Source of the DNA: Chitinophaga rhizosphaerae
Lineage (GTDB): Bacteria; Bacteroidota; Bacteroidia; Chitinophagales; Chitinophagaceae
Reading direction: 5' to 3'
Length of the DNA: 64,000 nt
Assembly (NCBI RefSeq): GCF_003958645.1
Contig: NZ_RXLO01000003.1
Coordinates: 310,001-374,000 of the forward strand
Shown: positions 32,001-40,576 of the stretch, one piece after another
Numbering within the stretch: the stretch's first letter is position 1
Layout: every line of letters starts with the position of its first letter
Notes under the pieces: generated by a model
Told to the model about the DNA's origin: nothing
Database searches by the model: none
Seen by the model: only the letters and a program-made list of their open reading frames with translations
Position numbers and translations under genes: made by a program

Positions 32001-35000
32001 CACTACGCCCTCACCTACAACGGCACGCAGCTGGCCTTCTATTACGACGGCGCGTTGCAAGCCACCTGGAACGCAGCGCTGGTGACTGCCACCAATACCT
32101 TCCAGCTGGGTGTTTGGAACGGGAAGCGGTTGAAAGGTTCACTGGATGAGGTGAGCGTTTGGAATACGGCCCTTTCTGCCGACCAGGTGCGTAAAATGAT
32201 GCATCATCCGCTGAACGGGAACGAAGCAGGATTGGTGTATTACGCCAATTTCGACAACCCGGAATCCGAAAGTTATGAGCTCGTGCAACGTAAAACCTTC
32301 GCTGTCAACATTCCGAAATCCGCAGCCCGCTATCCTTTCGGCGAAGGCGTAACGGCCACCGCCACGGAGCTCGCCGGAACAGTGAACTTCCCCAACACCG
32401 GCGTGAAAGCCGAATACGCGCAGCAGAACGGCGCGGCGGCTTCCATGAGCAATATCGTGCTGGCGAATTACGATACCCGCGGGCTACCCGATGATTTCGT
32501 ACCGTACACTTCCGGCTTCAAGATCGGGCATCGCTACGGGACGGGGAACCTCAGCTTCGTGCCTGTTCTCCAGGCAGACCGTGCCATGACGGTGGCGGAT
32601 ACCGTGCCGGGGCACATCCTCCTGATGGGCCGCAACCAGCTTTCCTCCGGCAAGTGGAATTTTATCGGCACTACCACCAGCGCCACTTTGAGCGGTGAAC
32701 TGCGTTTCTCTCCGGCATCGGCGTATGAGCAGTTCCTCCCGATCCATACCAACAGTTCATTTGTTTCCGTCGACTTCGATACACTGCGTTTGTACGATGT
32801 GCGCCCCGGCGCCAAAACCACCGCCGCCGCCATGACCGTTTCCGGTGTAAACCTCGGCGATACCGTGCGGGTACTGGCGCCTGAAGGGTTTGAAGTGTCG
32901 CTGTTTGCGGATAGCGCGTACACCACGGCGCTGGGGCTCGTTCCTCAGAACGGGTTCCTGTCCAAAGCGATCGTTTACGCACGGTTCAAACCGCAGTCGG
33001 CCGGGATTTTCAACGGCACCATCCGTTTCATGAAAGGCGACAGCGCCGGCGCTGTAGTTTGGGTGAGACAGGAAGGCGTTGCCGTGGAAACGGCCGCCGG
33101 GAAAGCCATGAACTTCGATGGCACGGGCGATAACCTCAACATCGAAAACCTCAACTGGCAACCCACGGAATTCACCATCGAATGGTGGGCGAAATACCGT
33201 TCCACCAAGAATTACAACCAATCTATCGGCAACGGCTGGGGATCGTTCCTGGTGCATGCAGACGGAGATAAGAACTTCAACATCGGCGTAGCCAACAACG
33301 CGGCCAGCCGCATGAAGATCACGGGCGGCCTGGCCGATCTGAACGTTTGGCACCATTACGCTTACACGTTCAAGAACGGCGAAGCCAAACTCTACCGCGA
33401 CGGTGTGCTGGAAGACAGCAAACCCGCATCGAGCTATCCGCCGAAATGGGCGTCTTTCCGCATCGGTTCCGGAGATGGCAATACGATAGACGGTGAGATG
33501 GATGAGTTCCGCATGTGGAGCGTGGCCAGGACACAGGCCGACATCCGCGAAAACATGCACCTCACCTTGACCGGCGCCGAGGCAGGACTGAAGGTTTACC
33601 TCCAGTTCCAGGACAATATGAACGGCGTGGCAGACCTTTCCGCAAACGCTTATCCCGTGCGGATGGCGGGCAATCCGGTTCGCAGTAAATCCGGCGTTCC
33701 CGCGGCGCAAGGCGTCAGCGAAACGAAGGCGATCAACGCTCCCGGCAACCACGCATTCACCCAAACCGGCGTGGAACTGCAATTCGGAAATGGTACGCTG
33801 CCCGGCGGCGACGTCGTGATCTCCCGCCTGAAAGCCGTACCGGATACGAGTGTTCGTCCGGCTACGGTAGGCGGATATTATTATGTCCTGAACAATTTCG
33901 GTACGGATAAGAATTATACCGGTCTTTCGGCTGTGGTGATCGATAGTGTGCCAAGCTCCGATTACTACAAGGCTTACGGCCGCAAATTCAACGATTTCGG
34001 CAGCACGTGGGCCCTCAAAACCACGAACGTCGTTGCGCAGAACGGCCGCCTGGTGATTACGCCCGATTCCGCAACGCCCTGGAACGCCGCCGGCCAATTC
34101 GCCGTATCGGTACAACGCGCGCTGCAGGCGGATTCCCTGGCCGGGAAAGCCTTCCGCTTCAACGGCAGCAACGCCTTCCTGGAAGTGGAAGACCTCAACT
34201 GGAAACCCACCGAGTTTACCGTGGAATGGTGGATCAAAGCCAATTCTGCCCGCAACTACAACCAGTACGTGGGCAACGGATGGGGCCGCTTCCTGGCGCA
34301 TGCGAACGATGACAGCTCGATGTACGTAGGCATCAGCGCTTCTTCCGCATCCCGGATCTATGTGGCGGGCGCCTTCAAAAACCCGGGACAATGGCATCAT
34401 TACGCATATACTTTCAATAACGGGGCTTCCCGCATTTACCGCGACGGTATTTTGATGGGCACCAATTCCGCTTCGGCGATGCCGCAGACCTGGGGCACCT
34501 TCCGCATCGGCTCGCCAGACGGCAACACGATCGACGGCGACCTCGACGAATTCCGCATCTGGTCTGTTGCCCGGACGGACCAGCAAGTCCGCGAAAGCAT
34601 GCACCACACGCTCACCGGACAGGAACCCGGCCTGAAAGTCTACATCCAGGGCCATGGCGCTGACAACGGAAATCTCACCGATCTCGGACCGAACCATTAC
34701 AACGTGACGCTAATCGGCGGCGTCAGCACGGTGAATTCCACGGCGCCCGTAGCGAAAGGTGAAAGCCAGACGCAGCCGGCCGCCGCAGTGACCGATTTCG
34801 GTAGCCTCGGCATCACCCTGGGCCTCGACAGCGCCGCGGGCGTCATTACCGCCAGCAGGCTCCACGCCATTCCGGACAGCGTCCAGGGAACGGTGCGCGC
34901 GTCCAGCTACTGGATTTTGCACCAGTACGAAACCCCGCAGCAATTGCAAACCCTGCGGACCATCATGATCCCCGGCGCCGATAGCACCCGCCGCTTCGCC

Positions 35001-35699
35001 GGCCAGTTCCGCGCCTTCAATGGCAGCGGCAGCTGGAGCAACCCCTTCGCTGCGGTGCAACAAAACGGCGGGATCATATTCCACAATGTGAACGGAACGG
35101 GCAGTCGCCAATGGATGGTGACGGAAGCGCCGAACAGCGCGCCACAGGCGGCTATTACCAGTCCTGTCCCTTACGCTTACCTCGACAGCGGCGCCATTTC
35201 GGTGACCATGACCGCGCAGGACGCGGATGGTTTCATCGGCAAAGTGGCGCTCTACGCAGGTGGCGTGAAGATCGGGGAAACGGACAGCCTGCCGTATCAG
35301 CTGACCTGGAGCCCCGCCGCCATCGGCTCTTACACGCTCACGGCCGTGGCTACGGATAACAACGGACTTACCGGCACATCGCAACCCGTAACCGTTACGA
35401 TCCGCAAAAAAGGCATGGCTACCGACGTGCATAACGGCCTCAACGCCGCGCGCAACGGCATCATCGTGTATCCCAATCCAACGGCCGGTGTTGTGTATAC
35501 CACGCTTCCGAAGCTGACCGCCACCGCGGTGCTTCGCGTGATAACGCCCACCGGTTCGGTGATCTGGCAGGAAAATGTGGCCGCCAACCCGGCGCCGTCT
35601 TTCAAACGGATCGATATTACCGGCCGTCCGTCGGGGATTTATTATGTACAGGTGATCATCGGCACGAAGGTTTACACCATCACCGTGGTGAAAATCTGA
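29061..35699 (+). CDS. Giant type IX-secreted subtilase-like (S8) protein with LamG repeats
   Basis: A 2212-residue exported protein. A signal peptide (about 1-21) and a Kp43-like prodomain (about 25-205) precede the S8 domain (about 215-490): H268 in GPGSHATG, oxyanion N354 in SSGNSGG and serine S423 in GSEGTSFAAPKVAG. The Asp box is irregular (VKEGDAVND around 239-247 instead of D-x-G), so the acid is uncertain. A jelly-roll domain, fibronectin-like domains, three LamG/concanavalin-like domains (near 895-1070, 1348-1518 and 1696-1864), a bacterial Ig-like domain and a C-terminal type IX sorting domain (VYPNPTAGVVY, ending YTITVVKI) follow. It should be released or surface-attached through the type IX system. 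Its substrate is unknown. It is monocistronic, between two terminators. Confidence 0.88.
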   Translation: MKKKLLFMSILCAAMNGEAWAQSAPSQKDYGILHVNGKKAPPDFARSASARTAPWAGNNYYLLQFYDIPTAAEKAQLSAHGIELQGYLPNFAFYAWFGKDVKPSSIQTLKIRAVLTVDGQFKLSPELFGNKVPASAWENGYIKLDVTPYERTDVPALRERLIRSGAQVEALPQGSRLLRVKVPLLLLQALVAEKEIQFISVSAGEPVPEFDQNNFGRSNVINSGNGGVLYNGKGITTMVKEGDAVNDNIDFAGRLDIRNLGPEGPGSHATGCANRLGHAGNTDPSLRSNAWGARIISTGGLDYYSAYADSATKLRIVNMSYGWGTDAGYNGESVNHDRTIRQLPEFMLVYSSGNSGGNVTNGGKYNGIAGWGNLTGNPKHAKNLLVVSGTNYEDVFYDWTCKGPAFDGRVKPELSIEGSEGTSFAAPKVAGMMAILYDAFKGETGAASLKSAMIKAIMMNTADDIHNPGIDFKTGYGRPNMRRAYEVIKQRLFITDSMQQGGQKNFAIQVPSGTKQLRVMLYWSDYEATAGTAKALVNDLDMTLAAPGGGVSLPWVLDTTANPVNLNLPPTRNADHLNNTEQITIDDPSAGEYTVNISGYQVPQGVQEYYITYEFVRDEVNMAFPIGGESLIPGNEIYVRWDALGSATPFDLHYSADNGSSWSPIATGIAGGSRAYKWKMPAAAGKYLVRVTRGALVDTSSTFSIFPVPANFKIDWVCDTAMQLRWNSTPGTSGYEVFRLGQQYMEPVLQTADTVITLHADSSREEWFAVRAIGANGEQGLRSLAIMKRQGTFRCDHLQTSAALRVRKDSVVLAGTVNPHRLAVSDLVFEYGPTTAYGQQVSVPGTFTGADDIPVNQLAAVALTSGESWHFRMRATVNGQTVYSGDAQFLPSPGLAAGFNGEQSITMGPNNAIDGAKPRTVAMWAKADVFDEGGLFMTGSTGTTYGEFSFKTLTADNTWRAQFWNNNRDFTLPDSKGEWHHYALTYNGTQLAFYYDGALQATWNAALVTATNTFQLGVWNGKRLKGSLDEVSVWNTALSADQVRKMMHHPLNGNEAGLVYYANFDNPESESYELVQRKTFAVNIPKSAARYPFGEGVTATATELAGTVNFPNTGVKAEYAQQNGAAASMSNIVLANYDTRGLPDDFVPYTSGFKIGHRYGTGNLSFVPVLQADRAMTVADTVPGHILLMGRNQLSSGKWNFIGTTTSATLSGELRFSPASAYEQFLPIHTNSSFVSVDFDTLRLYDVRPGAKTTAAAMTVSGVNLGDTVRVLAPEGFEVSLFADSAYTTALGLVPQNGFLSKAIVYARFKPQSAGIFNGTIRFMKGDSAGAVVWVRQEGVAVETAAGKAMNFDGTGDNLNIENLNWQPTEFTIEWWAKYRSTKNYNQSIGNGWGSFLVHADGDKNFNIGVANNAASRMKITGGLADLNVWHHYAYTFKNGEAKLYRDGVLEDSKPASSYPPKWASFRIGSGDGNTIDGEMDEFRMWSVARTQADIRENMHLTLTGAEAGLKVYLQFQDNMNGVADLSANAYPVRMAGNPVRSKSGVPAAQGVSETKAINAPGNHAFTQTGVELQFGNGTLPGGDVVISRLKAVPDTSVRPATVGGYYYVLNNFGTDKNYTGLSAVVIDSVPSSDYYKAYGRKFNDFGSTWALKTTNVVAQNGRLVITPDSATPWNAAGQFAVSVQRALQADSLAGKAFRFNGSNAFLEVEDLNWKPTEFTVEWWIKANSARNYNQYVGNGWGRFLAHANDDSSMYVGISASSASRIYVAGAFKNPGQWHHYAYTFNNGASRIYRDGILMGTNSASAMPQTWGTFRIGSPDGNTIDGDLDEFRIWSVARTDQQVRESMHHTLTGQEPGLKVYIQGHGADNGNLTDLGPNHYNVTLIGGVSTVNSTAPVAKGESQTQPAAAVTDFGSLGITLGLDSAAGVITASRLHAIPDSVQGTVRASSYWILHQYETPQQLQTLRTIMIPGADSTRRFAGQFRAFNGSGSWSNPFAAVQQNGGIIFHNVNGTGSRQWMVTEAPNSAPQAAITSPVPYAYLDSGAISVTMTAQDADGFIGKVALYAGGVKIGETDSLPYQLTWSPAAIGSYTLTAVATDNNGLTGTSQPVTVTIRKKGMATDVHNGLNAARNGIIVYPNPTAGVVYTTLPKLTATAVLRVITPTGSVIWQENVAANPAPSFKRIDITGRPSGIYYVQVIIGTKVYTITVVKI
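33102..34652 (+). repeat. Two closely related LamG-domain repeats inside the giant S8 gene
   Basis: Copy 1 starts near 33102 and copy 2 near 34146; each is about 510 bases. Both encode the same run of motifs: LNWxPTEFTxEWW, NxxGNGWGxFLxHA, WHHYAYTF, YRDGxL, FRIGSxDGNTIDG and DEFRxWSVART. They look like an internal duplication of a carbohydrate- or protein-binding module. A third, more diverged LamG copy lies upstream (about 31740-32260). Confidence 0.75.
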
Positions 35700-35718
35700 C
35701 ACTGACAGCCTGAAATCG

Positions 35719-35760
35719 AACAGCCCCCGGTGCTTCGCTGCGCCGGGGGCTGTTTTATTT
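35719..35760 (+). terminator. Rho-independent terminator
   Basis: AACAGCCCCCGG pairs perfectly with CCGGGGGCTGTT, loop of 12 bases, followed by TTATTT. It ends the giant S8 gene and lies just before the convergent ClC gene stop, so it may work in both directions. Confidence 0.85.
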
Positions 35761-35767
35761 TGACGGG

Positions 35768-37150
35768 TTAGAAGTGGTCGGGAAGATAATCGTCTGACAG
35801 GATTTTTTTCTCCACCAGCGATTTATGATACACCGAATATTTGATGTATTTGCGGGTGATGAAGTACGAAATGGCCGTTACGATCATGAGGGGAACGAAA
35901 AGTTTATAACCGCCTGAAATCTCCGCCAGCAAGAAGATGGCGGTGAGCGGAGCGTGCATGACTCCGGCCAGCACACCGGCCATGGCCGTGATGATGAAGT
36001 TGGGCGTGTTGAGGTGATACAGTCCGGATACATTGACGAGGTACGCGAACAGAAATCCCGTGATACCGCCGGTGATCATCGATGGCGCGAAAACCCCGCC
36101 GTTGCCGCCTGCAGACATCGTCAGCGCAGCGCAAACGATTTTAAAGGTGATGAGCAATACCGCCATGAGGATGATGGCCCAGACTTCGGAACTATAGCCC
36201 TGCAGCAGCGAATGTGAAGTTACGGCGGCGCTGTTGCCGGCCAGCAATTGCGTGATGGTGGAATAGCCCTCGCCATATAGCGGGGGCAGGAAAAAGATGA
36301 TGACGCAAAGCGGGATGCCCGCCAGCAGCCAGGTTTTCCAGGTCATCCGGCGCTTATGGAACCAGCCTTCGATCCATTCCACGGTATGCGTAACATATAC
36401 AGACACCATGCCGCAGGCGATGCCGAGGCATATATAAAACGGTATGGCCTGGATATTCCAGCTTTCGCTGGCGGTGAATATGAATTTTCCGGGATAGAGC
36501 AGTTGTGAAACCACGGTGGCCGTGGCAGTGGAAATCAGCAGGGGGATGAAAAACGGGATGGTGAAATCGAGCAGGAAGATTTCCAGGACGAAGATGATAC
36601 CTGCGAATGGACTGTTGAACACCGCCGCGATGCCGCTGGCCGTGCCGCAGGCGAGGAGGAGGATGGTATCTTTGGAGGAAAGCCGCAGATCGCGGCCGGT
36701 ATTGGAGCCGATAGCGGCGCCGGTGGCCACGATGGGCGCTTCCAGCCCCACGCTGCCCCCGAAGCCCGTTGTGAGCGCGGCTGTGAGGATGTGGCCGTAG
36801 GTATGTCTTTTGTCGATGCGGCCCTTGTTACCTACGATGTTCTGGATGATGAACCCGATCCCCCGGCTGAGGCGCCCCTGGAAAAACCGGGTGAGCACCA
36901 GCAGGGAAAGCCCCGTTCCGATCAACGGGAAAATCGCGGAAAGCCAGTTGCTCCCCATCCAGTCGTTCATGGCTTCGGCACGGTGCTCGAAAAACGCTAC
37001 GGACACCTTCAGCGCCACGGCGGCCAACGCCGCGATCACGCCAACGATAAAGCTGATAAGGATAAGAAAATTGCGATGCGAAGTGTATTTCGTTCTTAAA
37101 TTTCCCAGTTTGACCAATAGCCTGTAGTACTTGTTTCCGGTTCCTTCCAT
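35768..37150 (-). CDS. ClC-family chloride channel or transporter
   Basis: A 460-residue integral membrane protein with about ten hydrophobic helices. The gating glutamate is kept (E137 in GGSVGLEAP), as are ACGTASGIAAVFNSPFAG and GGNGGVFAPSMITGG, which line the anion pathway. Two positions differ from the E. coli exchanger: the selectivity loop GSGIP reads SRGIG (95-99), and the internal proton glutamate is replaced by isoleucine (FVLEI, I191). The latter is typical of channels or uncoupled members, so proton coupling is doubtful. No CBS domain follows. The neighbouring minus-strand gene ends 31 bases upstream of this start and may share its transcript. Confidence 0.9.
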   Translation of the reverse strand: MEGTGNKYYRLLVKLGNLRTKYTSHRNFLILISFIVGVIAALAAVALKVSVAFFEHRAEAMNDWMGSNWLSAIFPLIGTGLSLLVLTRFFQGRLSRGIGFIIQNIVGNKGRIDKRHTYGHILTAALTTGFGGSVGLEAPIVATGAAIGSNTGRDLRLSSKDTILLLACGTASGIAAVFNSPFAGIIFVLEIFLLDFTIPFFIPLLISTATATVVSQLLYPGKFIFTASESWNIQAIPFYICLGIACGMVSVYVTHTVEWIEGWFHKRRMTWKTWLLAGIPLCVIIFFLPPLYGEGYSTITQLLAGNSAAVTSHSLLQGYSSEVWAIILMAVLLITFKIVCAALTMSAGGNGGVFAPSMITGGITGFLFAYLVNVSGLYHLNTPNFIITAMAGVLAGVMHAPLTAIFLLAEISGGYKLFVPLMIVTAISYFITRKYIKYSVYHKSLVEKKILSDDYLPDHF

Positions 37151-37181
37151 GCGGCTAAATTAAGGAAACCGGGAAAAATGG

Positions 37182-38282
37182 TCATTTTGAGATCCGGAAT
37201 TCGACTTTTTCGACGATCACACCGAGTTTTTTCACGCCTCCTGCATCCGACCGGAAAGTTTTCTCGCCGGTAAACTGGTCGTAGAGTTTGGGGTCGCCGG
37301 TATTGAGCGCCTTGAACAGGAGGTTTACGCCCTTTTTATCGAGCTGTCCGCCTTCGAAGCTGACCACCGTTCCCCCGTTCGTCCACTCAAAACCATTGAT
37401 CTTGAACCCTCTGCCGTTCACTTTCTGTACTTTCTCGATCGGGTCGCCCGGCTTGATGCCGAAGGGCGCACGCCATTTCGCGTTTTCACCTGCGAGCGTG
37501 ATGGTCTTGGTGGAGTCTTTGTAGAATACTACCGCCATTTCGTTTTCAGTGTCAGGATATACCACCCATGCCTTGCCGGCATCGTTCCCGTCGAAATCGG
37601 TGGCGTCGCGGAGCTCAACGTTCCCTTTGCCGTAAAGGTCCAACAGCTGGTCGGGCTTGGTCATGCCGAAAACGAGGCGGACGTCCCAGTTCCGCGTATC
37701 CGCCGACTCGATGCCGGCGGCCGTGGTATTGATGGTGGCAGGGGCGGAAGGTGTTGCGGGTCGCTGGCCGGATGTGGCATTGGCAGGCGCGGGCCCGTCC
37801 AGCGCGGCGGTGGAAGCCTGGTTGGTATTGGCCGGCGGCGCCACCATGAGGGTGATGGCCTTGGGGATCGCGTTGGCTTTGTATAGCGCGGCTTTCTCGT
37901 CGGTCAGTTCCCTGGCTTCGTTCTTATATTTATTGACAGTGTAGGTAGCTATGGGGAAAATGTTGCTGCTGTTGATGTTCATCGCTTTGAGGTTGGCGAT
38001 GAACGTTTGCCGGTTGCAATCGCTGTACTGGTACAGGAATTTCAGCGCGGCGTCCACCGTGGCGGGGTCTTTCTTCAGGTCCTGCATGGTTTTGTCCACT
38101 TCCAGCCCGCCCGCGCCCGACCGGCTCATCTGTTCCGTCACAAACACCAGCGCGGGATCGTTGAGTTTCAGGAAAGTAGCGGCCATTTTGGTCGAAATAT
38201 CGTCTATGGCGGATTCCGTCAGCTTCTGGGCGGAGGCGGCAAGTGGGAGGGCGAGTACGATCAGTATGAAAAACCGTTTCAT
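37182..38282 (-). CDS. Exported protein of unknown function
   Basis: From the ATG at 38282 the protein has 366 residues with a signal peptide (MKRFFILIVLALPLAASA-Q); an ATG 36 bases further upstream gives a worse one. The first 150 residues are helical, a Pro/Ala/Thr-rich linker follows (about 165-200), and the C-terminal 170 residues are mixed alpha/beta (VRLVFGMTKPDQLLDLYGKG to the end). I do not recognise a family. It lies upstream of the ClC gene on the same strand with 31 bases between, so a joint role at the envelope is possible but unproven. Confidence 0.75.
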   Translation of the reverse strand: MKRFFILIVLALPLAASAQKLTESAIDDISTKMAATFLKLNDPALVFVTEQMSRSGAGGLEVDKTMQDLKKDPATVDAALKFLYQYSDCNRQTFIANLKAMNINSSNIFPIATYTVNKYKNEARELTDEKAALYKANAIPKAITLMVAPPANTNQASTAALDGPAPANATSGQRPATPSAPATINTTAAGIESADTRNWDVRLVFGMTKPDQLLDLYGKGNVELRDATDFDGNDAGKAWVVYPDTENEMAVVFYKDSTKTITLAGENAKWRAPFGIKPGDPIEKVQKVNGRGFKINGFEWTNGGTVVSFEGGQLDKKGVNLLFKALNTGDPKLYDQFTGEKTFRSDAGGVKKLGVIVEKVEFRISK

Positions 38283-38465
38283 GCAGGTAAGTTTATGGGC
38301 TGTGCGTGTATAACGCATATCATTGTCACTAAATTATGGAAATATCCCTATCCCCGCACAAAATACATGCCCGCGATTTTTCCCGGATGCGTAAATCAAT
38401 TTTCCGATCCGATCATCCCCCCAACCTTCCCGCCCCTAATTTTATGCCTTCAAAACAAGAAGCCC

Positions 38466-39182
38466 ATGTTACTCCGTTTTACTTGTACGCTGGCCCTGGC
38501 CATTATGACCGCCATCAATGCTTTCGGCCACGCGCTTTGGATAGAGACCAGCCCGGTCGGTAAAAAAGGCCAGGCCCAGGAAGTGAGGGTGTTTTGGGGC
38601 GAATTCGCCGATAAAGACATCTCGCCGCTGGACAAATGGTTCTCCGACACCAAATCCTATTCCCTTTCCGTGATCCTGCCCGATGGTAAAGTGGTGCCGC
38701 TGCAAAGCGCGCCCGGCAAAGATCACTACAAAGCTTTCTTCACGCCTGAGAAAGACGGTGTATATACCGTTGTGATGAAACACATCGTGAAAGATCTCTA
38801 TCACGGCAGCCGCCTGGATTATCATTCCAGCGCCGTGGTACGCGTTGGCGCCGCCGCAGTCATCGACCCCGCCGCCAATCAGAACGTGTTGAGCGTGTAT
38901 ACCGCGCCCGATGCTTCGCTTAAAGTGGGTCAAAGCATTGATTTTTATACGCTTAAGAATCTCAAGCCCGCCGGTGGACAGGAAGTGGAAGTATTCGCGC
39001 CGAACGGCTGGGGCAAGAAATTCTGGGCAGACAGCACCGGCAAATCTTCCTTCACTCCGCTCTGGCCCGGCCGTTATATGGTAGAAGTGGCCGGTACGGC
39101 GGAAGAAAAAGGCGACCACAACGGCAAGCCTTACGAAAAGATCTGGCGTTGCGCCACCTATTGCATCGAAGTCACTAAATAA
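38466..39182 (+). CDS. DUF4198-like exported protein, possibly metal related
   Basis: A 238-residue protein. The signal peptide (MLLRFTCTLALAIMTAINAFG) is cleaved just before HALWIE, so the mature chain would begin with His, as DUF4198/NikM-like proteins often do; an N-terminal His can bind a metal. The body is beta-rich (EVRVFWGEFADKDISPLDKW, VYTVVMKHIVKDLYHG) and ends in an Ig-like segment (GRYMVEVAGTAEEKGDHNGK). No metal-transport gene is adjacent. A frame open from 38007 lies antisense to the neighbouring gene; the ATG at 38466 is the credible start. A strong terminator follows. Confidence 0.75.
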   Translation: MLLRFTCTLALAIMTAINAFGHALWIETSPVGKKGQAQEVRVFWGEFADKDISPLDKWFSDTKSYSLSVILPDGKVVPLQSAPGKDHYKAFFTPEKDGVYTVVMKHIVKDLYHGSRLDYHSSAVVRVGAAAVIDPAANQNVLSVYTAPDASLKVGQSIDFYTLKNLKPAGGQEVEVFAPNGWGKKFWADSTGKSSFTPLWPGRYMVEVAGTAEEKGDHNGKPYEKIWRCATYCIEVTK

Positions 39183-39220
39183 CTGAAGTTCGTCGTACTG
39201 ATTCCATGTTTGTGCCCCAA

Positions 39221-39252
39221 ACCTCCCGGACCCACGTCCGGGAGGTTTTTTT
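39221..39252 (+). terminator. Rho-independent terminator
   Basis: CCTCCCGGAC pairs perfectly with GTCCGGGAGG around CCAC, followed by TTTTTTT. It ends the DUF4198-like gene. Confidence 0.9.
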
Positions 39253-39317
39253 ATGTGGAAAAGGAAACGCCGGAACTGAGCGGTCCCGGCGTTGAGCGTT
39301 GATATGCTGGATATGGA

Positions 39318-40451
39318 TCAGGGCCGCAGCAGCGCGGTGGCGCACCATAGCAGGGGAGCCTGCCCGTGGAGATCGCCGGTGAGTCGCTTGCGGTCGAGAT
39401 AATATTGATGATCGTTTTTCATGTTCGTGCCTTCGCAAACGTTACGGATGTCGGAATTTTCGTCGAGGTACGTGATGAGCGCCAGCCAGGCCTTCCTGGC
39501 GGCGGGGCCATAGGTCTTGGCGTCGAGCCAGCCGTTTTTGACACCGGAGATCATGGCGAAAGCGAACATCCCCGTGCAGGAAGTTTCTTTCCACGAAGCC
39601 GGATCGTCTATCAATTGATGCCACATGCCATCATCCGCCTGGTATTTCAGCAGCGAAGCCATCATGGTCTGATAAGCTTTCAGGATGCGGGGGCGATTGG
39701 GATTGTCTTTCGGGACGGAGCGCAGCAGTTCGGACATGCCTGCCGCCATCCAGCCGTTGCCGCGGCCCCAGAAGAAGGGCGCGGAAGGGGCGTGGTAGAA
39801 CAGGCCGTTGGGCTGCTGGAGCGAATCGAGGTACAGGATCATTTCGTTGGCTGCCCGGTCGATGTAGTTACGGTCGCCCGTAGCGCGGGTGGCTTGCGAT
39901 TGCACCGCGGTGATCATGAACATATCGTCTATCCAGAGGCGCGTTTGCCAGGTGTAGCCCTGGTTATAGAATCGGTGGCTGGCGGGGACTACGCGTTTAC
40001 CTTCGGGCGGGCCCCATTGTTTGTCTGCAATGCCTTTCCCGAGCCGGAGGTAGCGGTCTTCTTTCGTTTGGAGGTACAGCTCGAGGGGCACACAGCCGAA
40101 AACAGTGTAATCTACGTGGTCGGGGATGGGAATGAGCGTGTCCCGCGCACCGAAAAGCGGTTCGAAGCGGTCTTTCAGCTGCTGGCGGAGCGGGCTGTCG
40201 GCCGTAACCTGTGCAAATGTGAGCGCGCCGTACCAGGTGCAGGTTTCCGGATAGGTGATAACCCGGGGCGGAACGGGCCGGCCGAAGTTGGTATGCGGTG
40301 AAGCCACGAAGCGCGCCGCCACTTTACGGCCGATTTCTTCCGGCGTGGCGCCGGGTGGGAAGTTGCGCAGCGCGTTTTTGCCCGTCTGCGCGGAAAGGGC
40401 GGCGGGCAGCAGGAGCAATGCCGCGCAGGCCTGCAGGAATCCAGTTTTCAT
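39318..40451 (-). CDS. Exported glycoside hydrolase family 88/105 enzyme (unsaturated uronyl hydrolase type)
   Basis: A 377-residue protein with a signal peptide (MKTGFLQACAALLLLPAALSA). The alpha/alpha six-barrel carries GH105 hallmarks: RFYNQGYTWQTRLWIDDMFM with the probable catalytic Asp, FFWGRGNGWMAAGMSELL, DDGMWHQLIDDP and KETSCTGMFAFAMI. Relatives such as YteR/YesR hydrolyse unsaturated galacturonyl or glucuronyl ends left by polysaccharide lyases, by hydrating the double bond. No lyase or SusCD pair lies next to it. Upstream is a perfect LacI-type palindrome (40482-40495), so it is probably controlled by a sugar-responsive repressor encoded elsewhere. Confidence 0.87.
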   Translation of the reverse strand: MKTGFLQACAALLLLPAALSAQTGKNALRNFPPGATPEEIGRKVAARFVASPHTNFGRPVPPRVITYPETCTWYGALTFAQVTADSPLRQQLKDRFEPLFGARDTLIPIPDHVDYTVFGCVPLELYLQTKEDRYLRLGKGIADKQWGPPEGKRVVPASHRFYNQGYTWQTRLWIDDMFMITAVQSQATRATGDRNYIDRAANEMILYLDSLQQPNGLFYHAPSAPFFWGRGNGWMAAGMSELLRSVPKDNPNRPRILKAYQTMMASLLKYQADDGMWHQLIDDPASWKETSCTGMFAFAMISGVKNGWLDAKTYGPAARKAWLALITYLDENSDIRNVCEGTNMKNDHQYYLDRKRLTGDLHGQAPLLWCATALLRP

Positions 40452-40481
40452 AACATGCGGAATTTGAATACCGCTAATTTA

Positions 40482-40495
40482 TGCAAACGTTTGCA
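40482..40495 (-). promoter_or_regulatory. LacI-type operator palindrome
   Basis: TGCAAACGTTTGCA is a perfect 14-base palindrome with a central CG, the usual form of LacI/PurR-family operators. It lies 31 bases upstream of the GH105 start, close to where a -33 element would sit. No LacI-family gene is in the window. Confidence 0.65.
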
Positions 40496-40576
40496 AAATG
40501 GCAAGCGTGTCATGCGTAGAACTACGCTTTTTCCCGAATCAGCAGTTTCACGCGTGTTTTTCTTGCCGGCGGGGCC

